A DNA stretch of 64,000 nucleotides from Trachelipus rathkii (GCA_015478945.1 JABUQX010041977.1:16685-80684), one strand, 5' to 3'; shown: positions 46,491 to 60,489, counted from the stretch's first letter. Program-made: numbers and translations. Notes: generated from the sequence alone by a model not told the origin.

Positions 46491-48470
46491 AACCTCCTAC
46501 CTAACTAATTCACTCCTTTTTACTGGATCTTCTCTCATTGGTTCCACACAGATTTATACATTTTTCTATCCCTCATAGAGACATTAACACCCCATCTCGA
46601 GAATATATCTTAAAAAAAGGCTTTACTCCAGTTAACTCAATTTATTCTATTATCTGTCAACAAAAAGTAACACTATTAATTTGATTATAAATCGTTCGTG
46701 CTTCATTTTATCCGTTTTATTTTATTCTTAAATATATATATATTTATTCCTTATTTTCATTGTATCTTTTTTAAGCTATTCATATCATATATTAAATTTT
46801 ATCTGTTTTTGTATACACATTGTTTAAATACTTTATAGTTCCTTCTACGCGCTCTCCCTACACATCCCTCTCTCCGAGGTGTTTTCTTAATTTAAGAATG
46901 GTTGCTATAGGTCCTCAAAATGAGTTAATATTTTAGTTGTTACCTTACAATATTACTTTTAAAAAAAGCTGCTTCGCCTCCCTTAATCCTCGAATGTACA
47001 AAACAGCCCTTAGTTACCGTGTCTTCTTGGCTACTATTGTGTACTGACTGATGAGTAGATGTCGAGTACTCATAATGACTTGTTGAAAGAGTCGTACAGT
47101 CAAACTATAACATGGTTTTAGCAATGTTGATATAAATTATTCTCTATAGCTGTTTGGTAACACTATTCAGTAAGTAACTCGTGAAACAAGATCATACATA
47201 AGTACTCGGATTAATAATATATAGCGACACAAGTATTCTCTGACCTCTACCTCATCAATAAAATGAAAAATATGTTTTGAATACATATTCAATAAAAAAT
47301 TATCGAGTAAGTTTATATAAATAGACGGATGTGAGCTCTTAAGAGAATAAGACTTATCATTTCATAGAATGTATAGCACTATATGGATCATCAATGAAAA
47401 AATTAAAACACAAATAAAATAACTTCAATTAAAATATTTTGTGACTTAAAATTTATGGAATCGACTCTCTCTCTTGAATAAAGGGTCTGAAAGGTACAGA
47501 CACGACAAACGACTTTGGATCGTTCATTTTGGGTAGTATATTATTAGTCGTATATAATAATGTTTAATTTTAATTGTCTTCAAAAAGTATTTTAATATGT
47601 TTAATTAAAAAGGTTTTTAATATACAGTGAATTTAATTAAAGGCAACCATCAAAACCTCAGTATATATATATATATGTTGTGATATATTTACTAATTACT
47701 GTAATGGATCCCATAATAATTATTTTTTATAATATAATTTAAATATTAAATATTTGTGATTATATATTATTGTAATATTAAATATATAAGTATTAGTAAT
47801 TTTTACTAAGGGTCTAACCTATTATTAAGTTTTATTATATATGATATGTTTAAATTGAGTGAGTGATATTGTTCCATCGAGGTTTTCACCCTCAGGTTCA
47901 TACTTAATTATACGACTTCTTCTCCTTGTATTCCTGCGTAAGATATTCGAGTCGCCTAATATAGGCTGCTTTAGGATGATAATCTTTTTCCATACCTTAG
48001 AAAGGGTGTGTATGTCTGGCTCCTTTGGCACCCCTCTAACTGGATAGTCCCGTTGTTATTTGATCCTACGATTCTGCTCAGTGTGGATATTTTATTATAA
48101 TTAATGACCTGAATAAATACGATCATCGGTTTTTCATAGTTACGCCTTTAAAAGTAGATCTCAGTGATATACTCTCAGATACTCTCTATTGATAAAATTG
48201 TTTCTGCGTTAAATGGTTGAGAACTTTTAGGTGGCATTATTCATTATAAGTCAGTGCAATATACTGTGTGAAATTCAAGATTACTTATATATTCACGCTC
48301 TTAGTGTCTGCAAATTGAAAAATGAATTTTGCTGAATTTAATATTAGGTTTCTTTTGAATAACTATGCTTTATATATTTGAGAGTAGATTTATACATAAT
48401 TCTTTATTTAACACACTATTCAACTTTATTATAGACATGTTAACTTATCGATAACACGTGTTTGTGTGGT
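46491..48470. other. AT-rich DNA, no gene called
   Basis: No repeat family or supported frame. The text contains many short CTCT/ACTC interruptions. Confidence 0.35.
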
Positions 48471-48488
48471 ACAGGCTGCGCGGATGTC
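48471..48488 (+). repeat. hAT-type terminus at the left edge of the palindrome
   Basis: ACAGGCTGCGCGGATGTCG resembles CAGGGCTGCGGAGTCG, which reads inward from 58603 on the minus strand. Clear homology between the arms stops at these two points. Confidence 0.4.
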
Positions 48489-48775
48489 GTTAATAATAAA
48501 TTGTGTCGAATTCCGACGTCCGACATCTTCTGACTCTTAGAATTCAAATTTGAGATTTTATCGACTTGCCGTTATCATACGTACTCCTCGACTACCACTT
48601 AAACAAAATGTTACCGATGCGACTCTCCGATCTTCACTAACACAAATATGAATTCCGACCTCGACTATCGTACTTACACTATCACAAAATAACACTCTCT
48701 CTCTCTCGCACTCCGGACTCGACTCACGGACTCTGACTCCATCAGTCAAATTCAAAATTTCACTCTGTACTCTAG
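48480..48775. repeat. GACTCC-rich cluster 3
   Basis: Units such as CCGACGTCCGAC, CTCCGGACTCGACTC and GACTCTGACTCC lie just inside the left edge of the palindrome and mirror the cluster at 58312-58603. Confidence 0.55.
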
Positions 48776-49139
48776 ATTAGTGTGCTTTGCGATTGGAATT
48801 TCTTTGTGTCGATTAAAAAAAAAACATTTTTTGTTCAACAATTTTTTTTTTTGCTTTGACTTTTCAATAAATAATAAAAAATATAACTTTCTTTATGAAT
48901 TTAAATTTATTTTCTCTCAAATGCGTTGATATAACGCGTATAATTAGTTACAACGTATATGATTGTGGAGGAGGAGCAATATGAGCGCAACACATGAGAC
49001 AGAGACAAATATTAATTTCAGTTTCGAAAACACATTTATACGAGGTTCAAATATAATGTGCAAATATTAGTCTCTCTCATTTTTATATATAAAATTCAAG
49101 TACCTAAAGAGAACACCTCTTGAATATTTTCCGAATCCA

Positions 49140-49252
49140 TAATAATAATAATAATATTAATAATTAATAATAATAATAAATAAAAATAATTAATAATAAT
49201 AATAATAATATTATAATTAATAATAATAATTATAATGAATAATAATTAAATA
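49140..49252. repeat. AAT trinucleotide tract
   Basis: AATAATAAT with interspersed TTAATAA. A shorter counterpart (ATTATTATTAATTATT) lies in the right arm near 57808. Confidence 0.85.
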
Positions 49253-50124
49253 GCATTTAAGAGAATCGCTTATTGAAAATTCTATTAAAAACATCAAAGA
49301 AATTCCTCTCTAGAACCTTTCTATCTTTACTTTCACTTGTAAGCATTGTATATTAGTTTAATAAATGAGTACTTATGGTTTATATATATAATATAATATA
49401 TATAAATTTATATTAATTTTTAAATAAAATATATTAATTTTGGTATATTATGGCTATAGCAGATGGATTAATTTAGTTTAATAATATTTCTTTATTTAGC
49501 TTTTGTTATTATATATTATAGTATAGGTATATAAGTTAAACTATGTTATAGTTATATTTATAATAGGTGTTTATATTATATCCAGATGTGGGACACTTCC
49601 GCTCTTTAGCCGCTAAACCGCTAGTCCCCGCTACCTTAAGTGGAACTACCAGAATAGGTTACGGATAGGTCGTCAGGAAATGTAGCTTGACATTGCACCG
49701 TGCTCGGAGCAAAAAAAGTGTTTCAATTTTTTGTTCCCCACCTTTTTAAAAAATGAAAATATTAGCATTCATACTAAGGCGATATCTCATTGAGTATAGT
49801 AAAGAAATAATGTAATTTTTTATATATTAAGTTAATTAAACAGTTATACTATTAGGTTAAGACATATATTGTTTTTGAATTAATTAAACTTGCCAAAAAA
49901 TAATCATCAAGCCTTCGTGAAAGGTAACGCGATATTATCAATTACTAGTGATATTGAAATTGATTTATATAAGACTGAATAGCTCTTAATTTACCTCTAT
50001 CGTTGGATAACACTTTTAATTGATATAAGATAGTAATTTAGTTACTTTTATAAGTAACATAGGCAATAATCTAATATTCGAATTTGCTGTTGTAAACCTC
50101 CAAAATTATAATAGTACTTGCTAT

Positions 50125-51545
50125 ATAATATTATATATATATATATATATATAATATATATATATATTATATAACTATAGTATATATCATAGTATATCAT
50201 AATATATATACCTTAATACATGTTAGTATTTATTAGATAATATATGCATAGTATTATGAGATATTGGCTATACGAGTCGTGTGATACGTAAGCTATTAGA
50301 TCGTATCTTGCAAGAGGTGCGAGGCAATTCATGGATGATAAGCCTAAAGTCTTGGACGAAAATAGGATCTGTCTTTATAAGAGTGGACAGGTCGGGTCAG
50401 AGGTGAGATATATACTATTAATGGAATCGAGAATGATTGGTGAGGACTCCGTGCAATGATCAATTGACTGCATGGAAGCGAAACTAGAGCCCAGCACTTC
50501 CATGACACCAAGGCATCTTCCCTTTCAGCATATGGCAGAATTTGTTAACTTGGTCATAAATATAATACACCTCTCCCTAGTACTGCGGCTGTAGAGCGAA
50601 TTATTTAGTATTGGTTGGGAAATTTTGGGGCAAAGAGGTCAGGCCTTAAATGCTTTATTTTTTGACACCTAATCTTTTTCGAAAGGTTAAATATGATGAT
50701 GTCTCTTATTCCTATTGAATGATACATGATGTGCGCGTGTAGAAGGGAAGAGAAAGATACATTGAGGCTTGTCTGTGCCAAATAATCATTTAATTTTCAT
50801 ATAATATTATAAATAAATTTTTGAGGATATATACTATTTAGTGATTTAATATTAAATCTTTTGTGAAGTCGCAACATTGATTAGCGCGGAGACAGTGGCG
50901 ATACGTACGGAGTAATAGCGAATAGCGGGAGGTTAGATGGCTGCTTGATATGTGCGGGAGGAGCGCTAGCGGGCTACGTTTCTTCAAAGTGTCGGAGGTT
51001 GCAGGTGCAGTTGAGACTGAGCCCCGGATATAGCAGAGCGAGGGGTGGCCCACCTCTGATAGAGTGGATATAGAATGGGAATAGCTGATTATTAGTATGA
51101 TAGTAATATATATAAAGGTATATAATATAGTATATATATATAGGTATATAGGGATCACGATGATTAAATATAATATGAGATAGTGCTATAATACCTCTAA
51201 TAGGGTCTAAGTTGAAGATATATATGAATAAGTGAGGTATATAGTGTAATAATAAGGATATATATATGATATATATGAAATTTAATTCAGTTTTAATGAT
51301 GATAAAATAAATTAAAATAAAAAATATAAATAAGAATGAGAGTCGCTAGCTATATATAGAGATATATATATAATATTACATTTATATTAACAGTAAGTTT
51401 TAAATCTATATATATATATATATATATATACTATATACTATATATTATAAGGAATTATTAAGATTAAAATTAAAATAGTTTATAATTATAAATATATATA
51501 TATTAATATTAGAGTATATAGGATTCTCTCACTGAGTGAATATGG
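50125..51545. other. left-arm segment with TA tracts, mostly absent from the right arm
   Basis: TA tracts at 50128-50210 and 51105-51510 surround a less repetitive block (50270-51060). Most of this length has no counterpart in the right arm, so it is either an insertion on the left or a deletion on the right. No gene is supported. Confidence 0.4.
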
Positions 51546-53704
51546 ATAATGCTCTAAAAATAACACTAATATAAACACTCAGAGAAAAAGACACTTCAAC
51601 CGTTGAGAGCACTGTCATGACACTCACTCTCGCGGAAAGCAGAATTACACACGAAACTATAGCGCCATATATTTGAACAGCTACTGTATCCGACCATATC
51701 TTACACTAGACTTCTCCTATAGCTCACCACACTCAACATAATAGAAACGATTATTGTAAAGTGAGTACAAACTTAAAACCTGAGAGCGCACTAATATATT
51801 CCCTCACTTTATATCTGTAAGGTGGCGTGTGTTCATAAATGTACCGGTTCTTGATACGAATGACATAATAATATTAACGAAGTGTATTTCTCAAATAACC
51901 TACCCCCACCAGGAATATCAGAACAACATAACATTATGTGGAAGCCGAGTTTTTTTATTTTTGTTTGTGTTAATCACACAGCCGTTGTAAATTTAAAAGA
52001 AGAAACACTAGATCTATCAAATCTAGGCACTTGGACTGCCCGAATGGTGTTGCACCTACAATATTTGACTTACATTTGCTGAGACTCCATATAGGTCCCA
52101 TCTCTCGGAAAAAACCAAAATCCTTATAACGGATAACCAACAACACAACTTTTTAACCGCTGACTGATCATCTTTAAGTTAGCATTAATAGGTATGAGTC
52201 GGGACGACCCTCACCTTATTTTTGCGCAAGAATATATTATCAGTTCATCAATAGAATTTCAAGAGTAGTATGATACTATGCTTAAAATAATTTCAATAAC
52301 GAAAAGCTTTAGGTTAATAAATGCTATCTGTTTTTTGTAGACATCAAAATCAATGTTAATTCTGACGGCTCATTATCTACAGGCATATAGGTGATGAAAA
52401 CGGACTTTCATTAGTATGTTAATGTGGATTATGAGCCATGGATCTATTCACCGACGTGAGTGGTGACAACAGAAATGAGCATTACGTAGAATAGTTGTGA
52501 GATTTACAAGCGATTACAACCTATAGTCAACTTGGGGATAAACATTTTGTGATGAAAGATTTGGCCCCATAAAGTGAAATATTTAAAGTGTGAATCTGAT
52601 GGAATAATCGCGCAATAGTTCAGGTGTGAAAAGATTTAAATTAATAAAAATGACCATTACAAAATTTATATAATTAAAGATAACGTAACAAATAAACACA
52701 GTAAGAGAATTCGATATTATAGATTTCTCTTCAAAATCTTCCAGATATGCTGTTTGTCAGTAATGTTGAAGAGGATAGTGCGCCATTGTCTGTAAGTGTT
52801 TTGAATTCTCACTCAAAACTAAAGACACCTCAAGACAGAGTATTAACAGTCAGACACCATATACCATAAGATCAAACAACATTCGATGATTCCTTTAGCA
52901 CATAGAGGAGTGCATTTGCCAGGATCAAAAGACCATACGTTACGAAGTGTGGAGTCCACAGATTTAAAACTGCTGAGTCAGGACCTGTACGTCAGACATA
53001 TATAATTAGTGTTGCAGTTACGAACTGTATGAGAGTAGATTGGATAGGACGGACAGGGCATATTATGACATTTCTCCAAGCAAGATACCCAGCGACAATG
53101 AATCTTTGCTAGGAAGCAGTGTTGCAATACGGCAACAGAGGTCAGATCAACTAATTAGTAATATTTCTACAACACTTCACGAGATATTTAGTCATGGATA
53201 CGCCTCCGTGAGTCCACAGAATTATCACGTACAGAGATTTCGGTAGGCCTTCTACTATTCAAACACCACGCATTAGAACAGACCTTTTTAACATAAAAGA
53301 GGATTTTTTAGGTGTTAACTCATGGGAGCGATAGTAAAATTATTTTATTTTCCTTATAGGGATATATATCAAATTTAAAAGACTCATTCGCTTACAAAGA
53401 ATATAATGGCCTTTTGAGATGTCTCAAGATATAGAGACGAAAACAGCGTCGGAGGAATCCTTATGATAGGGAGTACTATCTTCTTCTCCATGTATATTAT
53501 TTGTGCAAGATTATTTTTTAAAGATAATTTAGAATTTTGTACAAAAAATAAAAGATTGTAGAGCGTTGGAAATAAAATCAAAGAAATATATATATTAAGA
53601 GTAATAATAATAGAGTGAATAAAAGGAGACTGCTACAAATGCCTAAGTAAATTAATAATAATAATAATTGAATAAATAATAAATAAATTAATATCTCTAT
53701 ATTT

Positions 53705-54110
53705 AGGCTCCGCAGCTCCGACTCCGACTCCACTGTACACGGAATCTGTCGACTCTCGTTACTCGCGAGCTCCGGACTCATCTTTTACGCCAGATCTTCT
53801 CGACTCGAGCTCCGACTGCCGACGTACCACTTGCATCAAGAGTATTTCGAACGTCTACCTCTACTTCCGGGACCCGGGAAATTGCGCTTGAGCGATCACA
53901 TACTCCAGAGCTCCACATACTGGACTTCGACTTCTCTCTCTCGGAGCCCTGATTGCTCGCGAGTGTGCCAATCTGAAGTCGGAATCGCAGAAATTGGTAA
54001 ATTAAAAAACACACTTATAGAGAAAAAGATACGATTTTTTCAAGAGTGGTGGAAGATCAGGAGTGCGTGGAGTCGTTGGTCAAGTGTGTTTACTTAGGTC
54101 TCGGAGGTTG
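53705..54110. repeat. GACTCC-rich cluster 4 (left side of the palindrome centre)
   Basis: Starts GGCTCCGCAGCTCCGACTCC and continues with CGACTCT, CTCCGGACTC and AGCTCCGACTGCC. It is the counterpart of 54655-54915 in reverse orientation. Confidence 0.6.
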
Positions 54111-54654
54111 GAGTTATCGGGAACTATGAATGGTAGAAGTTGAGAGGCCGCACCACACACTTTTTGCACACTCACAAAGTGTGTGAATTGTATACTCGTG
54201 TGAGTGGCATGACGTCACTCACTTCATACAAGGTTCACCGACTTTGCGACTTGTCATTTTCAATTTTGGTTGAGTAACTTCTGTGAGAGTTAAATTATAC
54301 CATAAACGAGCCTTATCTAATCTATATTATAAGATCATGAAAAAAAATGACACAGATAAAATGGTACGAAGAGAAATTTATCTCATGACAATGAGTTATC
54401 TACTAGCTTGTCAATAGTATCTAAGCGAGGAGCAAAAAAGCGTGAAATCTGCGCATTTAGAGCTGGCCATTTGCTATTGAGAAGGCGCGCTCTCGCAATG
54501 AGATTCAAGAAGAATGCGGAGAAGGATACATCTGGAATCTGGACCATATGTGTAAGGTAATGAAAACTAAAAGCTAAGCCCCATTACATAACTCTGTTTC
54601 AAGTCATTCATTCAGAAAGCATATCAGCAGTTAGAAAGTGTTAGAAAGTTTAAA

Positions 54655-54915
54655 TCATGATTGCGGAAGCGGAGTCGGATCGGAGTCAGGAGCCTGAGTC
54701 GTGGGGTCGTGCAATTTTCACGGAGCCGGATTCGGAAGTCGGATGCTCGAATACTCTGTGGGTCACAAAGTGGAGTCGAGATCGATTCCGACGTCGAAGA
54801 TTCCTGTTGTATAAGTGGTTAGTCGGAGGTCGGAAGAGTCGGAGTCAGAGTCGAAATGGAGTTCCTGTGTAAGTGGAAATCGGAGTCGGAGTCTGAGTAG
54901 ATACACAGGTGAGTC
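54655..54915. repeat. GGAGTC-rich cluster 5 (right side of the palindrome centre)
   Basis: GCGGAGTCGGATCGGAGTC, GGAGGTCGGAAGAGTCGGAG and GGAGTCGGAGTCTGAG. It is the reverse counterpart of 53705-54110. Confidence 0.6.
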
Positions 54916-54949
54916 AGAAAATTTAAAGAGATACTATATAGTATGTATA

Positions 54950-55135
54950 TTTATAGAATTATTATTATTATTATTATTATTATATATTATTTATGATGTT
55001 CTTAAATGTTTGGATATATCTATTATTCTTTTTATAAATTAGGGATATTTAGTACCCATACAGTGTGATTTTGATTGAATGTCTATTATTAGGATTGTAT
55101 TAATATTATTATTATTATTATTATTATTATTAGCA
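54950..55135. repeat. two ATT trinucleotide tracts
   Basis: ATTATTATT runs at 54957-54983 and 55103-55132. Confidence 0.85.
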
Positions 55136-58100
55136 ATAATTATTAAATGATTAATAGGGCAGATTTCATTTGTGTTAAAGCCTCTGAATATATCAAAATT
55201 ATATTGGCTTTTATTTATTATTATTACTTATAACATAATTAATTATTGTATGCTTATTCATTATATAATGATTATTCTCTCCATTATATTATTAGAATAT
55301 AATTATTATTTATATATTATTACTAATTATTAATATATTTATATTAGAATATGAGAAAGTTATAATTTTATTATTCCAACAGTTCTAAATAATCTGATTA
55401 TTTTTTACATAAGTCGATCTTTTGACTTTGAGAGTTTCTTTCGAAAACTATACTTGAAATCAGGAGATTAGATTAAAAGACTATAATTTACTAATTATGT
55501 GTGCCGACAGACGTTTTCAGATACTCCTATTACTGTGAGAGGCACATTCTCAGTGAGGGAGGTTATTTCTTGTATGCGGAATGAGTTCGTGTTAAATAGA
55601 ATTTTATGTAACAAGTAAGAAATCAATTATGATATGAGTCTGCAGTGAGTGAAAGATCTGCATAAAATCTCTTCAGTGTTTACCAAGTCGCTTGCGTGTT
55701 ATTTGAGTTCTCGCCAAACCATGGAATTTTAAGGTTCTGGACTTCACACGGATCCGTATAATATTGTGAAGTGTTATAGAAAGACACATAGTGTTTTTAT
55801 TATCTTGATTGACCATTTGTTTAGCTCTCCGTATTGGAAATGTTCAAAAGAAATTTTATACCAGCGTGGAGGAAAGAAGTGGGCGTTGGGGAGGGGTGTG
55901 GTGCTAGGAGATCTGTTTTGATATGCCCTTGTCACTAGTTAAAAACAACCAATAATTTTAATCTTCTAAGTCTGAAATCTTTCTGTTGATTTCTAGCGCT
56001 ATTTTGCTTGAGATTAAACTTTGAAATAGTCCCTGTTCAGGTGCCAGTTTGAAAAAAAGCGGGAAATGGGGATCAATTGAGCAAATGTCGGAAGTATCAT
56101 GTCTTATAGTGATTGCATCAATGGTTAAGTGAACATGTGAAAGTATTCACATTACTCGTCTCTTTTATTGAATGCAGTGATAGAAGATTTACTTTAACGT
56201 AATTAATGGTCTTGCGCGCTATTTGAAACAGTTTTTCATTTCGAAATGTTGAAGAGAAAGAAAGTTTAGTACACACCTCTTTCTGATCCGGTGATTCTCT
56301 TAAGCATATGTCTCCTTTAATTATAATAAGTAATATTGTTAAAGGGGTTTATATATATTAAATTTTCCAACTTCGAAATATAAAGAAATATGTAGGATTG
56401 ATGTGCGAGGCAGGGTAATAGAATTTATACTATTTAGATGCGGGCAAATTTCCATCATAAAGTTTTCCCAAATTGAACATAGGTTGTATGCTCTGTAGAA
56501 GCTGTAGAAGATTTTTGATACGAATAGATGTGCTTTGTAAATAGTCCGTGTCGCAATCAGACACATCCCAATAGTAATATTCGAGTAATTAACAGACCAT
56601 TATCAAGATGGGGTTTGGGACATGTATGCCTGTTAGATAATGAGCCGTCAGGAATTAAACATTGATTTTGATGTCTAAAAAAAACAGATAGATTATATAA
56701 AACCTAAGAGTATTCGTGTAGTGTGTGAACTGATTAAGGCATTGAACAAACTCATATAGAATTTCTATTGGATGAAGATAGTTAATATATGATTCTATGT
56801 ACACTCTAATATAATGTCGCAGTGGGGGGGTCAGTTTCACAAAATTCTGATGTAAAGAGTACGGGGTTAAATTTTGTCTCTTCGTTTCACTGAGAGTATT
56901 TTTGTTTATTTGCCAGGATACTGGACAGTACTACGAAGTCAGCTAATGTAGCGTCAAGTAGGTTGAGACGTCATTATCGGCACTCAGATCAGTTTGTAGA
57001 TTATATGTTTTCTTTAAATATTAAACGGTGTTTGAGTTTACAAACAGACATTAATAAAAATGGTTATACATATGTTTGTTACTGTATATAACTGGAGGGA
57101 GGTAGGTTTGAGTGTTGAGTGATACACTTCGTTTATAAAACTATTATATATATAAACGTATCAAGAACCGGTGCGAGATTTTATGAACAAACATCTTTTC
57201 TTATTCAGCAGCCAAGTGGAGGACGCAATTGGAGTGTACTCACGTCGGCTTCAAGTCATTCTTATAGAAGTAACTTGACTCACACGATTTAAGGACCCAC
57301 CATTCTTAGTGTATTTAGTTTAATTGATGAGAACAGTTATTAAGAACTTAATTAGGTCGGAATTAATGCTGTTCAGATTATTGGGTAATTTTCTGTGTAT
57401 AAACCGTTCCGCACATAGATTAATTAACTTGGGTCATCAATAAAGAGTGCTAAACTCTCGCGTGTTATTGTGTATTTTGTAGGACAAGTCCATATTGTAA
57501 TTAGAATATATTAACGTATATAATATGATCTCTTTCAGTACATAAAGTAAGTTAGTAGCCTAGTATAAAAAATCTTGGATAATAATGATTAAGAGAGTAC
57601 TAGTGGTCCATATTCAGTTTAAATATTATAACGTAATAATATTATTATATATTACTATATATATATTATATATATCCTAAATTATAAAATCCAAGTTCTT
57701 TTTACACCCAATAAATAATTTTGATCTTCACAAGTTTTTAACTTTTGAGTTTTTTTATTACTACTATAAGCGTAGTTATGTTTATTAATGCCTGGACCTC
57801 TCAAATTATTATTAATTATTATTAGTTCAATTATAGTATAAAAAAAATGTCTTTGTTTAAAAATTTTACATTTGTTTCACAATGTTTTTCAGGCTTATAA
57901 ATGATTATATTTTGATAGATAGTTAATAGCTACACTAAAGCTCTAGATAGTTATTTTATTTAATTGACGCTCTCCTATATTAATAATAAACTTTTAAAAT
58001 AAACGAATAAATGGTTGGCAGATCTTAATTACGTAATTGGACAATTGTTCTTCCGAAAAGCGTCTGAAATTATTAATCATTTGTTTAAATCATGTGTGTA

Positions 58101-58311
58101 TCTGCGGCGTGGCATCTTTTAGTGTCTTTAATACGAGTTACAGTGTTGGTAGGCTTATCGTATTAAGATTGGAGATGTAAGCACTTCTCACTCTCGGGAA
58201 AAGTGGTATAATTGTTTTTATTCTGTCCAAAAAGCAAGCGAAAAAAACTTGTTGTAGAATATAAAAAAATGTTTTTAATTCTTGTCTAAACTCTTTGTTG
58301 TTTGAATGTTG

Positions 58312-58603
58312 GACTGCTGGGGAGTCGAGAAAGTACGGTTTTAAAAGTCGGAGCTCACGAAAATTTTTTGATTAAGTGGAAGTCTCTGTTAGTCGGATGA
58401 GAGAGATACGAATTCCCTCTCTCTCCTCTGTTTAAGTGGAGTAGCTTGTAGTCGGCGGTAAGATGTTTTTTAATCGAGGATAAACACGCCGAAATTTCGG
58501 AGTTCGAAAAATATAGTGCCAAATTTGATTTAAGTGATCGGGAGTCGGGGATGTCGAAAAAGAGAAAATTCATTAACCTTGTTTTAGCGACTCCGCAGCC
58601 CTG
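58312..58603. mobile_element. hAT-like terminus with GGAGTC-rich cluster 6
   Basis: The right edge reverse-complements to CAGGGCTGCGGAGTCGCTAA, a CAGGG-type hAT terminus. The left edge reads GACTGCTGGGGAGTCG at 58312-58327, a weaker inverted match, so this could also be a ~290 bp MITE on its own. The flanks GAATGTTG and GTTTATGA do not match as a target duplication. The 135-codon minus-strand frame over 58355-58762 runs across this repeat and is not taken as a gene. Confidence 0.5.
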
Positions 58604-58639
58604 GTTTATGAGCGTGAAAATATTTAGAGAGAGGAGTAG

Positions 58640-58735
58640 TAAGTCACGAGAGAAGTGGCTCAACGTGGTTTCAAAAGAAAGGTCAAAGGGTCCTCGTTCA
58701 CCCCTTGTTACACAATAGTGAGTATTCAAACTATA
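58640..58735 (+). repeat. dispersed repeat R, copy 2
   Basis: GAAAGGTCAAAGGGTCCTCG then CACCCCTTGTTACACAATAGTGAG; resembles 12350-12452. Confidence 0.35.
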
Positions 58736-58844
58736 TAAATAAAAGAAGTTTCTTTGCTGCACTGAAAAGAAGATGTGAAGATATAATTTATAACTATATA
58801 ACTTCAGACGAATACATAATTAAGGGTCCAGGTATTATTCTACT

Positions 58845-59640
58845 ATAGCTATATATATAGGTTTAAATATATATATATATATATATATATTAGTGTATAT
58901 ATAATAATAGGCTATTATATATATATGTATGATATTTTTATAGATATAAATATATATAATTAATAGGATAAAATAATAGAAATATATAATATACGAACTA
59001 TTATATATAAAACCAGTCATCATATATTAAAGAAAGGTATACTCACTCACAAGTAAAAATGATAAGTGAAGATAGGTCAATACGTGATAATAATGATATT
59101 TATAAATATAATTTTTATAGCATAGACATTTATAGATAATTAAATTATATATATGTAATATAATAGTTAATATATAATAGAATCATTGTGAGAAAGGATA
59201 TAAATAGTATTTTTTATTAATGTATATATATATAACTTATTATATTTAATTATTAATAAATATATTATATATATATATAAATATAAATAGGTATATATAT
59301 AAGTAGTATATATAATAATATATATATATATAGTAGATCATATATAAATGTATTATATATATTATATGGTGATCCAATATTATATAATAAGATTGTTAAT
59401 ATATATATATAATATATTATTAGTTTGATAGTTATCTATAATAGTGTAATTTAAATAAATATAGGTGATATATAGGTTTGAGTGTATCAATATACTATAT
59501 TTTTCAATATGCTATATATTTTATGCTAGTATTACTCACTCAATGATGTATATATTATTTACTTGAATAATATATATAATTAATAATATTTTATAGATTT
59601 AAATTAAGTTTAGTGAGGGAGTGATATATATATCAGGAGA
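58845..59640. repeat. irregular TA-rich array, ~800 bp
   Basis: TA tracts with more interruptions than those before 44 kb; translatable only as low-complexity peptide. Confidence 0.85.
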
Positions 59641-59984
59641 GTGAGCACACTTGCGCTAACTTTTCTTTTGTTGTGTCCGAATTTCGCATCCTCGCGCATT
59701 TTTATCTTGCTTCGCACTGTCCAGCTATCGCAATTTCGCTAGCTGTCTCTCTGCACTTCGCCAGATCCGATTTTACGCGAGACTTGGTTAGTTCTATAGC
59801 TAAATTACCTTGTGTTGCTACATATTGAAAAGTTCGATGGCTATCATAATCCTGCTTAGCACCATTATTTGTAGTTAAAAACATAATTTGCAATAAAAAT
59901 TACCTTACTAATTGTATATATTTATTAATTTTTATTATTATAATAGTTAATATAATAATTTAACAAGATATTTAAAAAAATAGG
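59641..59984. other. short unique segment, no gene called
   Basis: A 63-codon minus-strand frame (59702-59893) has mixed residues but no motif. Confidence 0.3.
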
Positions 59985-59987
59985 TTT

Positions 59988-60033
<46 letters not shown>

Positions 60034-60261
60034 GACTCTCTCACCTATTTATTATATATTAGATCTACATTAGGTTATTAATAATATAATAGTGCCTTAG
60101 TATCACTATACAGTCAGGTATATATATTATATATATATATATATATATAATATACTATATACTACTTATGTGGATATATAATAATACTTAGTATAATTAT
60201 ATTATATATTAGTATATTTATATAGAATTATTTCTTATAGTATATATATAAATAATGAGTG

Positions 60262-60300
<39 letters not shown>

Positions 60301-60434
60301 GTGTAGTATATCGTAATTTGCAAAAGTAGCCACTAGTAATTTAATTATTATAATTAATTATTATATTATACAATTTATTACCTAGTAATAATATTAATAT
60401 ACTATATTAATATAATCTAATATATTATAGGTAG

Positions 60435-60489
<55 letters not shown>

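Larger units (their letters stand above)
48471..58603. repeat. ~10 kb imperfect palindrome (inverted duplication), centre near 54.5 kb
   Basis: Left and right arms are reverse complements in the same order. Exact anchors: TAGACATCAAAATCAATGTT 52338-52357 with its complement 56658-56677; GACGGCTCATTATCT 52364-52378 with 56635-56649; ACCGGTTCTTGATACG 51843-51858 with 57157-57172. For the first and third, start plus partner end is 109,015 in both cases, giving the same centre. Weaker matches run out to 48780-49080 versus 58010-58290. The arms differ by many small indels and by about 1.9 kb extra in the left arm between roughly 49.2 and 51.5 kb. Confidence 0.75.

Noticed and set aside
54170..54260. 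TGACGTCA palindrome as a CRE-type regulatory site
   Set aside because: A single 8 bp match near the palindrome centre, in low-quality sequence, is not evidence of regulation.
58355..58762. Longest open frame in the window (135 codons, minus)
   Set aside because: It lies across a GGAGTC-rich hAT terminus and repeat R, has no recognisable motif, and falls in a region of doubtful sequence quality.
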